Positions 1-7,714 of a DNA stretch of 17,544 bases are shown piece by piece; within the stretch, counting starts at the first letter, position 1, and each line of letters opens with the position of its first letter. The stretch is from JAAYZX01 sp040770645 (GTDB lineage: Bacteria; Actinomycetota; Thermoleophilia; RBG-16-64-13), in NCBI GenBank assembly GCA_040770645.1, contig JAXGIS010000024.1, forward strand, positions 1-17,544, read 5' to 3'. The notes beneath the pieces were generated by a model that was not told where the DNA came from, made no database searches, and saw nothing but the letters and a program-made list of their open reading frames with translations. Both the position numbers and the translations under genes were made by a program.

Positions 1-468
1 GCCACTTCCGGCCATTAAGCACATAATACTCTCCGTCGGGTTCGGCGCGGGCGTTGATATCCTTGCCTGTACCACCTTCGGGCTCTGTGAGGGAGTTCGC
101 CGCCCAAATATCCCCTTTGGCGAGGCCGGGAAGGTATTTTTGTTTCTGCTCTTCCGTGCCGTGGTCAAGCAGTGGGCGCCAGAAGAGACCGTTCATGGTG
201 TGCGCCACCATGCGGAGCATGGCGTAGCCGTGCGCATACTCTTCCAATACCGACAGCCACTTGAGTGCTGGCCAACCAAGACCACCGTATTCCTTGGGAA
301 TGGTCATCCCAAAAAAGGGCAGACGGCCGTGCTTCAACTCCTGCACCAACTCCTCCGTCATACGCTCTTCTGCTTCCAGAGTGGCGCACAACGGGTCCAG
401 CACCTCATGAACCCAAGCACGGGCCTGCTTTTGAACTCGAGTGTCTCTGAATCTAGCTGGAAGTTCAT
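1..468 (-). CDS. Acyl-CoA dehydrogenase, N-terminal part (cut by window edge, one frameshift)
   Basis: Flavoenzyme that oxidises an acyl-CoA to the 2-enoyl-CoA and passes electrons to ETF. About 155 residues are visible. They cover the N-terminal helical domain and the start of the middle beta domain, with the family hallmark LTEPEGGTG (usual form LTEPxAGSD) and a following GEYYVLNGRKW, where the window ends. The best start is the ATG at 468 (MNFQLDSETLEFK), but that frame runs out after about 15 codons. The conserved part (QARAWVHEVLD onward) is one frame away. One missing G near 421-425 joins the two, so this is probably a homopolymer error. The long frame alone has a stop just upstream and no good start. 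A promoter and an operator-like motif lie upstream. Beside a BadH-like dehydrogenase it could act on an alicyclic, aromatic-derived or branched acyl-CoA; the substrate cannot be read from this part. Confidence 0.85.
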
Positions 469-530
469 ATCTTCGTCATGACTCCTCTGGTCGTTTGGGA
501 TACGCAAGGTCGAAGAGATTCATCTTCAAG

Positions 531-553
531 TCGTTCTATTTCTAACGATTATA
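531..553. promoter_or_regulatory. Operator-like motif, copy A, upstream of the acyl-CoA dehydrogenase gene
   Basis: Read on the minus strand, this is TATAATCGTT, eight bases, then AACGA. It has the inverted arms TCGTT/AACGA and a -10 hexamer inside the motif. A second copy, with TATAATCATT, the same 8-base gap and AACCA, lies at 1508-1530. A binding site that overlaps the -10 element is the usual layout for repression. The MarR protein encoded at 2162-2653 is the natural candidate to bind here, by inference only. The rest of the 469-691 gap between the two minus-strand genes shows no gene. Confidence 0.45.
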
Positions 554-576
554 GGCAAAGTCCTTCGCCCGAGCAA
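548..576 (-). promoter_or_regulatory. Sigma70-type promoter for the acyl-CoA dehydrogenase gene
   Basis: On the minus strand TTGCTC (571-576) is followed by a 17-base spacer and a perfect TATAAT (548-553), about 80 bases upstream of the start at 468. The -10 lies inside operator-like motif A. Confidence 0.5.
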
Positions 577-691
577 CGCCTCGATGGTTTGGCGCGCGGT
601 GCTAGAAAGTCCGTGGACGACTTCACCGAAGCGACGATAGGCTGGGGTAAGGCTCACGATGCAGTCCGTGCTACGTGACTGAAGCAGGGCC

Positions 692-1456
692 TCAACCAAT
701 CATGGTCAAGCCGCCATCCACACTCAACACCTGTCCCGTGAGGTACCGTGAATCATCAGATGCAAAAAACCCAACCACATCTGCTACGTCTTCCGCTGTG
801 CCCAATCTGCGAAGAGGCACCATTCTCGCGATTTTTTCGCCTGTTTCTCCTTCGTAGAAATCATCAAGGAGTTCAGTCCCTCGGATTGGGCCCGGGGCCA
901 CACAGTTGACGCGGATGCCATGACGGGCAAACTCACGGGCGAATGCCTTGGAGGTGGCCATCATCGCTGCTTTGGTGCCACAGTACACGGCGTCGCCTGG
1001 ATTGCCAATTCGACCGGCGTCACTGCCGATGTTGATCATGAGGCCACTCTTGTTCTCGATCATCTTGGGGGCGACGGCATGAGTCACCGCCAAGAAGCCT
1101 ATGTAGTTCACGTCGGTAAGGCGGCGCCACAGAGCTTCGTCTGTATCGACGAACATGCGCACTATATCGATACCCGCGTTGTTCACCAGTATGTAAGGTA
1201 CACCGAGTTCCAATACCACACGGTCAACGGCCGCCGTGACGGCGGAGTAGTCCGTGACATCGCAAGCGACGGCGAGGCCTCGGCCCCCAGTCCCGTCTAT
1301 CTCGGATACGACGCCAGCGGCGGCTTCCTCTCTGACGTCCATCACGGCAACGGCGGCGCCCATCCGGGCGAGTTTGAGGCAGATCGCTCGCCCTATGCCT
1401 GCACCGCCTCCGGTGACCAAGGCCACCTTACCAGCTAGTTCGCCTACCTCAGGCAT
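692..1456 (-). CDS. Short-chain dehydrogenase/reductase, BadH-like
   Basis: NAD(P)-dependent oxidoreductase of the classical SDR family, 254 residues. The cofactor motif TGGGAGIG is at residues 15-22 and NNAG at 92-95. The catalytic set is Ser145, Tyr158 and Lys162 (YCGTK). The C-terminal half, with SDAGRIG, AREFARHGIRVNCVAPGP and the ending TGQVLSVDGGLTM, closely follows what I recall of 2-hydroxycyclohexanecarboxyl-CoA dehydrogenase (BadH), an enzyme of anaerobic cyclohexanecarboxylate/benzoate degradation. A 3-oxoacyl-ACP reductase or 3-hydroxyacyl-CoA dehydrogenase role is the alternative. The start is secure: AGGAGG lies six bases before the ATG. It is on the same strand as the acyl-CoA dehydrogenase downstream and divergent from the epimerase gene, with motif B in the shared gap. 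The reading frame is clean. Confidence 0.85.
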   Translation of the reverse strand: MPEVGELAGKVALVTGGGAGIGRAICLKLARMGAAVAVMDVREEAAAGVVSEIDGTGGRGLAVACDVTDYSAVTAAVDRVVLELGVPYILVNNAGIDIVRMFVDTDEALWRRLTDVNYIGFLAVTHAVAPKMIENKSGLMINIGSDAGRIGNPGDAVYCGTKAAMMATSKAFAREFARHGIRVNCVAPGPIRGTELLDDFYEGETGEKIARMVPLRRLGTAEDVADVVGFFASDDSRYLTGQVLSVDGGLTMIG

Positions 1457-1507
1457 ATCGTTCCTCCTGAATCCCGTGATTGTCGACCGATTCTGGAGCG
1501 GTCATGT

Positions 1508-1530
1508 TATAATCATTCTACTTCTAACCA
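1508..1530. promoter_or_regulatory. Operator-like motif, copy B, in the divergent SDR/epimerase gap
   Basis: TATAATCATT, eight bases, then AACCA on the plus strand. It matches copy A in the TATAATC part, the gap length and the AAC arm. TATAAT at 1508-1513 could be the -10 of the epimerase gene, although no good -35 is seen at 17-18 bases. On the minus strand the same DNA gives a possible weak -10 (TATAAC) for the dehydrogenase gene. Nothing else is recognised in the 1457-1644 gap. Confidence 0.45.
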
Positions 1531-1644
1531 TTCTGTGCATCAAGGCGCGGCGCGCCTCGTCTACTTGCCACCAAGAAACACGCGCGGGTTACACATGTAC
1601 ACATGATGTATTCATACCACTCTATTTGTCGAAGGAGGAAGGCC

Positions 1645-2064
1645 GTGAAGATCAACAAAATCGATCATATCTGCATTGCCGTTAAGGATCTTGCAGCGGC
1701 ATGTCGTGCTTGGGAGCCCGTGCTCGGCAAATCCGGTCCTGACGAAACCTATGAGGACAAAGCTGCTGAGGTTCGTGCGGTTCGCTACGTGCTGGGCGAC
1801 ACGGCAGTGGAGCTTATGGAGGACACTACCGGTAGCGGTAACACCGCACGTTTCATCTCCAAGCGTGGAGAGGGGATCATGCACATTGGTCTTAACGTTG
1901 ACTCGGCTCGAGATGTTATAGGCAGGCTGAAAGACACGGGCTATGCTCTAATCAGCGATCCCGAGCAGGGCGATGTGCTTCCTTCTGCGCTCGGGGGTGA
2001 GTACGGGTTTGTTCACCCCAAGGCCTTGAACGGAGTGCTTGTCGAAATTGCCGACTGCGGCTGA
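1645..2064 (+). CDS. Methylmalonyl-CoA epimerase-like VOC protein
   Basis: Vicinal-oxygen-chelate fold protein of 139 residues, the usual length for methylmalonyl-CoA epimerase, which interconverts (2R)- and (2S)-methylmalonyl-CoA in propionyl-CoA metabolism. The four metal-ligand positions can be seen as two paired half-sites: His8 (IDHICIAV) with Glu56 (VELMED), and His80 (MHIGLNV) with Glu134 (VLVEIAD). The GTG start at 1645 is chosen because GGAGG sits a few bases upstream. An in-frame ATG at 1603 would add a poorly conserved leader and lacks a site. The gene is followed after 97 bases by the MarR gene on the same strand. Together with succinyl-CoA ligase further along, it fits a methylmalonyl/succinyl-CoA route, but a broader VOC role tied to the neighbouring acyl-CoA genes cannot be excluded. 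Confidence 0.75.
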   Translation: MKINKIDHICIAVKDLAAACRAWEPVLGKSGPDETYEDKAAEVRAVRYVLGDTAVELMEDTTGSGNTARFISKRGEGIMHIGLNVDSARDVIGRLKDTGYALISDPEQGDVLPSALGGEYGFVHPKALNGVLVEIADCG

Positions 2065-2161
2065 GAAACGAAAGCTTGTGCTGGACCGATCCATGTTGGG
2101 TGCTCGACACATGACAAGCAACTCTTGCCAGAAGTAATTATCCAACGGCGACAGGGTGGAC

Positions 2162-2653
2162 ATGACGGACATGTCAGGAATGACACGGGACGACATACAG
2201 GAACAGGGTTCACCAGAACAAATCAGGGCCTTCGGCGCCTTCATCAAACTCTGTCGTGCAACATGGTCTCTCACGACACGAGTAGCGGCGAGTCTTCCAG
2301 GAGAGATCACTTTCGCACAGTTTGCGGTGCTGGAAGCTTTGAACACGCTCGGACCGATGAACCAGCGCACGATTTCTCGCAAGATCCTGCGCAGCTCTGC
2401 CAGTGTGAATGTAGTGGTGGACAATCTGGAGCGGAGAGGTTTCGTGGAACGGACTCGCTCAGCGATTGATCGCCGCAACGTGGAGGTGAGCCTAACGCCC
2501 ACGGGCCTTGAGCTCATGCGTCAAGTTCTGCCGGTCTACATCTCTACGGTGCAGCGTGAGTTCAGCATCCTTACGGACGAGGAGCAAGAAGAACTCGGGC
2601 GATTGTGTCGAAATGTAGGTCTTCAGGAAAGAAGCTCCAATCCCAAATTCTAA
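2162..2653 (+). CDS. MarR-family transcriptional regulator
   Basis: Winged helix-turn-helix repressor of about 163 residues, expected to act as a dimer. The core runs from FAQFAVLEALNTLGP through the recognition-helix region RSSASVNVVVDNLERRGFVER to the wing with DRRNVEVSLTPTG, all characteristic of MarR proteins. Helices before and after would form the dimer interface. The start is uncertain: in-frame GTG 2156 and ATGs at 2162, 2171 and 2180 are all possible and none has a strong ribosome site. ATG 2162 follows the G-rich AGGGTGG. MarR proteins often sense aromatic or CoA-thioester ligands, and BadR of the benzoate pathway is one. Its place in this cluster suggests it controls the acyl-CoA genes through motifs A and B, which is inference. 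A terminator follows directly. Confidence 0.85.
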   Translation: MTDMSGMTRDDIQEQGSPEQIRAFGAFIKLCRATWSLTTRVAASLPGEITFAQFAVLEALNTLGPMNQRTISRKILRSSASVNVVVDNLERRGFVERTRSAIDRRNVEVSLTPTGLELMRQVLPVYISTVQREFSILTDEEQEELGRLCRNVGLQERSSNPKF

Positions 2654-2664
2654 TTGAGATCGGC

Positions 2665-2705
2665 GCAGCGCCCGGCGGGTTTTGGTTCCGCCCGGTGCTG
2701 CTTTT
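2665..2705 (+). terminator. Rho-independent terminator after the MarR gene
   Basis: GCAGCGCCCGGCGG pairs with CCGCCCGGTGCTGC across a short T-rich loop, with one G-T pair and one mismatch in 14 positions. TTTT follows. It starts 12 bases after the stop codon. Confidence 0.75.
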
Positions 2706-2834
2706 CGACTCTTTGTCCCGTCCGTTCTCCCGTGCTCGCATATCCCGATTCTCATCCCACGGATCTCCGGGTGGTACCCTGTGTGGTGAGAGGCCGATCT
2801 GTGTGGTGGCCGGCCCAACAGTGGGGAGTACTGC

Positions 2835-4898
2835 ATGCACGCAAATGACAGCTTGCTTCGGCACCGTCGTTGGTGGGTGGTTGTTTTGGCTGCCCTGCTG
2901 TGGGCCGTTGTCGTGGCGGGCGTGGGGGGCTATGCATCTGCTGGTCTCGGTTTCGATGGGTCGGGGAGGAGCGCGAAGACGGTTTCGTCTGCCGCCGACG
3001 GGGCACGCGGGTGGATGTTGCCGAAGAGCACGATCGCGGCCGCGGCCGCGCTTGCCAAAACCGAACCCGACCGACAACTGTTGCAGGCGGCAGGTGTGAG
3101 GTTTGTCGCAGAGGATCGGGAGCGAGCCAAGTTCTTCGTCGGATTGAAAGAGGGGTACTCTGTCTGAGGCAGACCTTGAAGGTCTGGGGCTGCATCAGAC
3201 TGATCTGTTCCCTCAGACGGGCACCGTCATCCTGGCGGCCGACGAAGGAGTGGAGCCGGACGAGCAGAGAACCGTTGCGGCGCTACTGAATCTCCCCGGG
3301 ATCGAGTGGGCGGAGTTGGGCTCGTTTCGACATCTGGCCCGTGTGCCGAATGACGAGAAATATGCGCTGCAGTGGGCGCCGCCGCATATCCGGTTGCCCC
3401 AGGCTTGGGACGTCACCACCGGTTCGCGCAACGTGGTAGTGGCCGTGCTCGATAGTGGAATCGCCCAGGATATCGTGGACTTGAGCGATCGCATCGTCTC
3501 TCCTTACAGCACCAAATGGCAGACGGCCGCGCCGTGGGCTTGGGAGGACATCTTCGGTCACGGATCGGGAGTCGCCGGCGTTGCCGTAGCGCGGGGCGAC
3601 AACCGCGTGGGGATGGCGGGTACGGCGTGGGACGTGTCATTGATGCCCGTTCACTTCACCGACGATGGGAGTGTGTCGGATGACGATTACATCCGGGCCA
3701 TCTACTGGGCCGTAGACCACGGAGCCGATGTCATCAACATAAGTTACGGGTCCGACGACACTTTCGTGGCCGAGAGACGGGCCATCGAGTACGCCCTGAA
3801 TCAGGGGGCGGTGGTGGTGGCCTCTGCTGGTAACGGCGGCCAGGGCGCAGGTATCCAATACCCGGCCGCACTGCCGGGAGTGATAGCGGTGGGCGCTACC
3901 GACCGGAATGATCTGAGGGCTTCATTCTCATCTACAGGGTTAGGCATCGATCTCGTGGCACCGGGAAAGGGCATCCTGACTTACGACGCGACCAAGGACT
4001 CGTACGGGGTGTTGGAGAAAGATGGAACCTCGTTCGCCACGCCGTTCGTGTCCGGGATTGCGGCTTTGCTGCTCTCAGTGAATCCGAGCCTGACTTCTCG
4101 GCAGGTTGCCGACATCCTCATCTCCTCGGCGGTGGATCTGGGAATCCGCGGCTTCGATACCAGCTACGGTCACGGTCGTGTGGACGCCGGCGCCGCCTTG
4201 GGACGGGTCGGTACCCCGACTACCGGCTCCACCACTACAACCACGGTGCCGGCTACTACTTCAAGTAGCTCGACCACGGTTCCGACCACCACCAGCACCA
4301 CCACGACCACCACCACGCTGCCCACGTGCCGATTCTCCGATGTGCCCACTGCTCACCCGTACTGGACCGCGATCGAGGCGCTCGCCGCCGAAGGTGTCGT
4401 TTGTGGGCGGAACGACGGCACTTTCGGCCCTGATGAACCGGTGCTGCGTGCTCAGTTTGCAAAGATGATCTGCGGAGTGCTCGATCTGCCGGTGAGCGAG
4501 TCATTGTCGGCTCCTTACCGTGATCTGGGCCCAGACGATCCGCTCAGCCTCTATCCCCACCAATATGTGGCGGCGGTTGCGGCCAGAGGCATCACCGTGG
4601 GCGTGGCTCCCGGCCTGTTTGCGCCCTGGCGCAGTATCACGCGAGCGCAAGTGGTTACCATGATCGTGCGTGCGGCGGGCTCGCTCGCGCCCGGTTCCCT
4701 TCGCCTTCCTCCACTCGGTTACACGGGTGCGCTGGGTGCTTTTGACCTGGAACACGGTGAGACCATGCGCATTGCCGAGTACAATGGTTTGCTGTCGGGT
4801 TTGGTGGGATATGGGTCTCGATGGGATCCTTGGCAATCAGCCACCCGTGGGGAAGTGGCCGACGTGTTGTGGCATCTCTTGCCACTATTGACCGGTAA
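2835..4898 (+). CDS. Secreted subtilisin-like (S8) serine protease with three SLH domains (one frameshift)
   Basis: Cell-surface serine protease of about 687 residues once one frameshift is repaired. Starting at ATG 2835 (GGGGAG eight bases upstream) there is a signal/anchor segment at about residues 12-36, then an N-terminal propeptide-like region. The frame breaks near 3151-3155, where GAGGGGT carries one G too many, and continues as GTLSEADLEGLGL. The peptidase domain has Asp206 (VAVLDSGI), His242 (GHGSGVAG), the oxyanion-hole region SAGNGG and Ser399 (DGTSFATP). A Thr/Ser/Pro linker follows (4213-4326). Three S-layer homology repeats then start at CRFSDVP (about residue 498), which would hold the enzyme on the cell-wall surface. 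The frame stays open past the last SLH repeat into sucC as far as 5142. A TGA at 4889 or TAA at 4896 in the other frames is probably the true stop, implying another indel near the end. Confidence 0.85.
4213..4326 (+). repeat. Low-complexity Thr/Ser/Pro linker coding tract
   Basis: Repeats of ACC/ACG/ACT codons encode runs of Thr with some Ser, Val and Pro, between the protease and SLH domains. Such linkers are typically extended and may be glycosylated. It is a codon-level repeat, not a mobile or CRISPR repeat. Confidence 0.8.
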
Positions 4899-4899
4899 C

Positions 4900-6099
4900 G
4901 TGAGACTACCGAACATCAGGCCAAGCAGTTGCTGTCAGGATTCGCATCCCCGTGCCCCAGGGATTGGTGTGCCGGGACGCAGAGGCAGCGCGCAGCGTGG
5001 GACCAGATCGGGGCATCGGCAGGTGGGCTTGTGCTCAAAGCCCAAGTACCGATCGGGGAAGCGGGGCAAAGGCGGAGGTGTGAGCGTGGTTCGCAGTCAG
5101 CAGCTCACGCCGAAGACACTGCTTCGGCTCTTTTGCAGATGACGGTTGGTGGCTTCGCGGTGACCGAGATCCCGCGGAGGAGTTGGTGCCCATCAGCGCT
5201 GAACTGTACCTCAGTGTTCTCACCGATACCCGCCGCCCACCCTCGGCCCTTACTCATGATCAGTGCCCGCGGCGGAATGGACATCGAGGAGTTGGCTGCA
5301 GCCGCCCCCGACAGCCTGTACCGCTTACACGCTGATCCGGCCTACGGGCTGCACCCATATCAAGCCAGGGACCTGGCGCGACGCTCCGGTCTGTCCGTAG
5401 AGGGCCAGGGGGCCTTGACCAAAATCATCGGCGCCACCTATCGGGCTTACTGGGAAAGCGACGCCGAGTTGGTGGAGATCAATCCCTTGGTGCTCACTAC
5501 CGCGGGTGATCTGGTTGCAGTGGACGCAAAGGTGACCATCGACAACGCGGCCCGCGGGCGGCACCCCGACATCAAGGGTGCGGAGATCGACAGCGTGGAG
5601 ACACGTGCGGCCGCCATGGGGCTGAGTTACGTTGAGCTTGAGGGTGATATCGGCCTGATCAGCAACGGAGCCGGGCTGACCATGGCCACCATGGATCACT
5701 TGGCGCTGCTGGGCGGCCGTCCGGCCAACTTCCTTGACACGGGGAGCGCATCCTGCGGGTGGCATCGCCGACGGCATGGGCCTCCTGCTGTCGAATCCAC
5801 GCGTCAACGCGGTGCTCATCAATGTGTTCGGTGGTGGGGTCCGCTGCGATGTGATCGCCCAGAAGATCGTGGAGGCGGTGGGTGCTCTGCCTGCCGGGCA
5901 CTTGCCGGTGGTGGCCACGCTCCACGGTCGCAACGAGGAAGCCGGGCGCGCCATCCTGTCTGAAGCGGGGCTCGATGGTTTGTGGGCGCCGGCCACCATC
6001 CAAGAGGCGTTGGAGACGGTGGTCGAGCTTGCGGCACAGAGGAGCGGAGGCGGCGGGGGCAACGAGCTTCCGGCGGCAGAACGGGGAACGGGGTCGTGA
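4900..6099 (+). CDS. sucC: Succinyl-CoA ligase (ADP/GDP-forming) beta subunit, broken by about eight frameshifts
   Basis: Beta subunit of the TCA-cycle enzyme that interconverts succinyl-CoA and succinate with substrate-level phosphorylation, carrying the nucleotide-binding ATP-grasp domain. The composite is about 399 residues, normal for the family. Recognisable blocks, in shifting frames, are the GTG start giving MRL then EHQAKQLLSGF; IPVPQGLV; GGLVLKAQV; GKGGGVSVV; ELYLSVLTD; SARGGMDIEE; PYQARDLARR; ELVEINPLVLT; VDAKVTIDN; GAGLTMATMD; PANFLDTG; and NAVLINVFGGGVRCDVIA. Shifts fall near 4909, 4936, 4995, 5060, 5090, 5175, 5240 and 5740. The longest clean stretch is about 5250-5735. The end overlaps sucD by the GTGA at 6096-6099. 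Dense single-base indels with intact chemistry on both sides suggest poor base quality; a decaying gene is the alternative. No ribosome site is evident at 4900. Confidence 0.8.
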
Positions 6100-6973
6100 G
6101 CATCCTGGTCGATCGTGAGACCCGGGTGGTGGTGCAAGGCATCACGGGTGCCTTCGGCTCTTACCATTCCCTTCTGATGCGAGAGTACGGCACTGCGATC
6201 GTGGCGGGCGTTACGCCCGGCAAGGGTGGATCCCAGATCAACGGCATCCCCGTGTACGATACGCTGGCTGAGGCGCGGGACGAGCAGGGCGCGGAAGCCA
6301 CGGCGGTGTTGGTGCCGGGTCCGTTCGTGAAAGACGCCGTGTTTGAGGCTGCCGACACCGGTTTGCGCTTGGTGGTGTGCCTGGTGGAGGGTGTGCCGGT
6401 GCGCGACACTATGCTCATGAAGCGCCCGCCTGAGCGAGACGGGCACCACGCATGATCGGTCCCAACAGTCCCGGCGTGATCACGCCCGGGGAGTCGCTTA
6501 TAGGTTTCATGCCCGGCCATGTCTATCTGCCCGGCTCTGTGGGGATCGTGTCGCGGAGCGGGACGTTCTCGTACCAGGTGGCCGGAGAGTTGACGCGGTT
6601 GGGAGTGGGGCAGTCCACCTGCCTTGGGATCGGGGGGATCCTATCTCCGGCGTGTCTTTCACAGATGTTCTCGCCCTGTTCGAGGTAGATCCGGCCACCA
6701 AGGTGATCGTACTCATCGGCGAGATCGGTCGTACGGCTGAGGAGGAAGCGGCCGAGTACATTGCTGCCCACGTCACCAAGCCGGTGGTGTCCATGATTCC
6801 TGGGCGCCACGGCGCCGCCGGGGAAGCAGATGGGGCATGCCGGAGCCATTATCACGGCGGGACGGGGCACGTATGCTTCCAAGGTGGCCGCGCTTGAGGC
6901 GGCCGGCGTGCCGGTGGGGCGCACCGCAGCCGAGGTTGCGGCCCTGGCCCGCGAGGCGCTAGTCGATGCCTGA
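6096..6973 (+). CDS. sucD: Succinyl-CoA ligase alpha subunit, with three frameshifts
   Basis: Alpha subunit that binds CoA and carries the phosphohistidine. The composite is about 292 residues, as expected. The GTG start overlaps the sucC stop, implying translational coupling. Order of motifs: VVVQGITGAFGSYH (CoA-binding Rossmann start), GVTPGKGG, GIPVYDT, IGPNSPGVITPGE, GIVSRSGTFSYQV, IGGDPISG (after repair), and near the end GKQMGHAGAIITAGRGTYASK, whose His in GHAGA is the phosphorylated residue. Three indels are needed: in 6425-6445; at the six-G run near 6642, where a seventh G restores GGDPISG; and at CGCCACGG near 6808, where one C too many hides GRTAPPGKQ. The protein ends at TGA 6971-6973. 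Confidence 0.85.
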
Positions 6974-6974
6974 G

Positions 6975-7015
6975 GGTGGGTAGGCGCACTTCCCACCGGC
7001 TCTCGATCCGGTTTC
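6975..7015 (+). terminator. Possible weak terminator after sucD
   Basis: GGTGGG and CCCACC form a six-pair hairpin with an 11-base loop, followed by a smaller ACCGG/CCGGT hairpin and only two Ts. Weak by free-energy standards, but it lies two bases after the sucD stop. Confidence 0.3.
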
Positions 7016-7032
7016 GGTTGCTTCAGCTGTGA

Positions 7033-7061
7033 TTGACACGCCGTGTGTTGACTGCTAGGCT
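7033..7061 (+). promoter_or_regulatory. Promoter of the zur-znuACB operon
   Basis: TTGACA (7033-7038), a 17-base spacer and TAGGCT (7056-7061), the latter a common actinobacterial -10. The predicted start of transcription is just before the Zur-type palindrome at 7079. Confidence 0.6.
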
Positions 7062-7078
7062 GCGCCCATCAATCTTAA

Positions 7079-7093
7079 TGAGAAGGATTCTCA
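7079..7093. promoter_or_regulatory. Zur/Fur-type operator box
   Basis: TGAGAAGGATTCTCA is a perfect palindrome of two six-base arms around GGA. It resembles the actinobacterial Zur consensus TGAAAATGATTTTCA. It lies just downstream of the -10, upstream of a Fur-family gene and a metal-uptake operon, and so would give zinc-dependent autoregulation. Confidence 0.7.
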
Positions 7094-7174
7094 ACTATAT
7101 CCGGCACGATAGCGCGTCGGGTACAGGAGGTTGGGCCGGCTGTAGAGAGTCCGGACCCGGCACAGGGAGTGGCC

Positions 7175-7714
7175 GTGCCGACTAAGCGCACCAATGAGGG
7201 GGGCCTCGCCGGCCGGTTGCGGGACGCCGGCTACAGGCTCACCCGCCAGCGCTTGGCCGTACTCACCGCCGTAGAGGAGTCGGCGACGGGGCTGAGCGCT
7301 GCGGAGTTGCTGGAAGCAGCCCGCAGGCACTGTGAGCAGGTGGGGCTGGCTACCGTGTACCGCACCCTCGACCTCCTTGACGAAATAGGGGGTGCCGAAC
7401 GGGTCCACACTCGTCACGCCGGCTCTGCCTTCGTGGGCTGTCCGCCCACTGATCACCACCACGTCGTGTGCTTGTCGTGCGGAAAGGTAGCCGACTTCGG
7501 TGGTTGTGTGGTGGCCGACATGCTTCCTGCCGTGGCTGCTCAAACCGGGTTCACGGTGGAGTCGCATGTGCTCGAGTTGCGCGGGACCTGCCGAGACTGC
7601 CGGGAAGCAGGTCCGGAGGTGTCGAAAAGGCCTAGGCAGGCGGTCAGGGGAGGCGCTCCAGGGTCGAGAGGAGTGCTCGAGCGGAGGCGGTGGCCGTGCC
7701 ATTTAGAGCGCTGA
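7175..7714 (+). CDS. zur: Fur-family metalloregulator, probably Zur
   Basis: Zinc-responsive repressor of metal uptake. The N-terminal winged helix has GYRLTRQRLAVL and the recognition region LATVYRTLDLL. The C-terminal dimerisation domain has HHH followed by CLSCGKV, and a second pair in TCRDC, giving the two CxxC pairs of a structural zinc site as in Fur/Zur proteins. The GTG at 7175 has AGGGAG five bases upstream; the in-frame GTG at 7169 overlaps that site. The protein carries an Arg/Pro-rich tail of about 35 residues after the last CxxC that is longer than usual and overlaps the znuA start. It is called Zur rather than Fur or PerR because it leads the znuACB operon, and this is inference. 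The frame is clean. Confidence 0.8.
   Translation: MPTKRTNEGGLAGRLRDAGYRLTRQRLAVLTAVEESATGLSAAELLEAARRHCEQVGLATVYRTLDLLDEIGGAERVHTRHAGSAFVGCPPTDHHHVVCLSCGKVADFGGCVVADMLPAVAAQTGFTVESHVLELRGTCRDCREAGPEVSKRPRQAVRGGAPGSRGVLERRRWPCHLER

Noticed and set aside
4213..4326. Regular ACC/ACG repeats, CRISPR- or satellite-like at first sight
   Set aside because: They are in-frame Thr codons of a protein linker, with no spacers and no flanking cas-like genes.
5325..6449. Long open frame of 374 codons on the minus strand
   Set aside because: It lies antisense to sucC/sucD, resembles no family I recognise, and is explained by GC-rich codon bias on the opposite strand.
7169..7706. Identical GTGGCCGTGCC at the starts of zur and znuA, possible duplication
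   Set aside because: Only 11 bases match, GTGGCCGTG is common in this composition (also near 15446), and the proteins are unrelated.
7690..7714. Possible zur-znuA fusion because the coding regions overlap
   Set aside because: They are in different frames, zur has its own stop at 7714, and znuA has its own start and lipoprotein signal.
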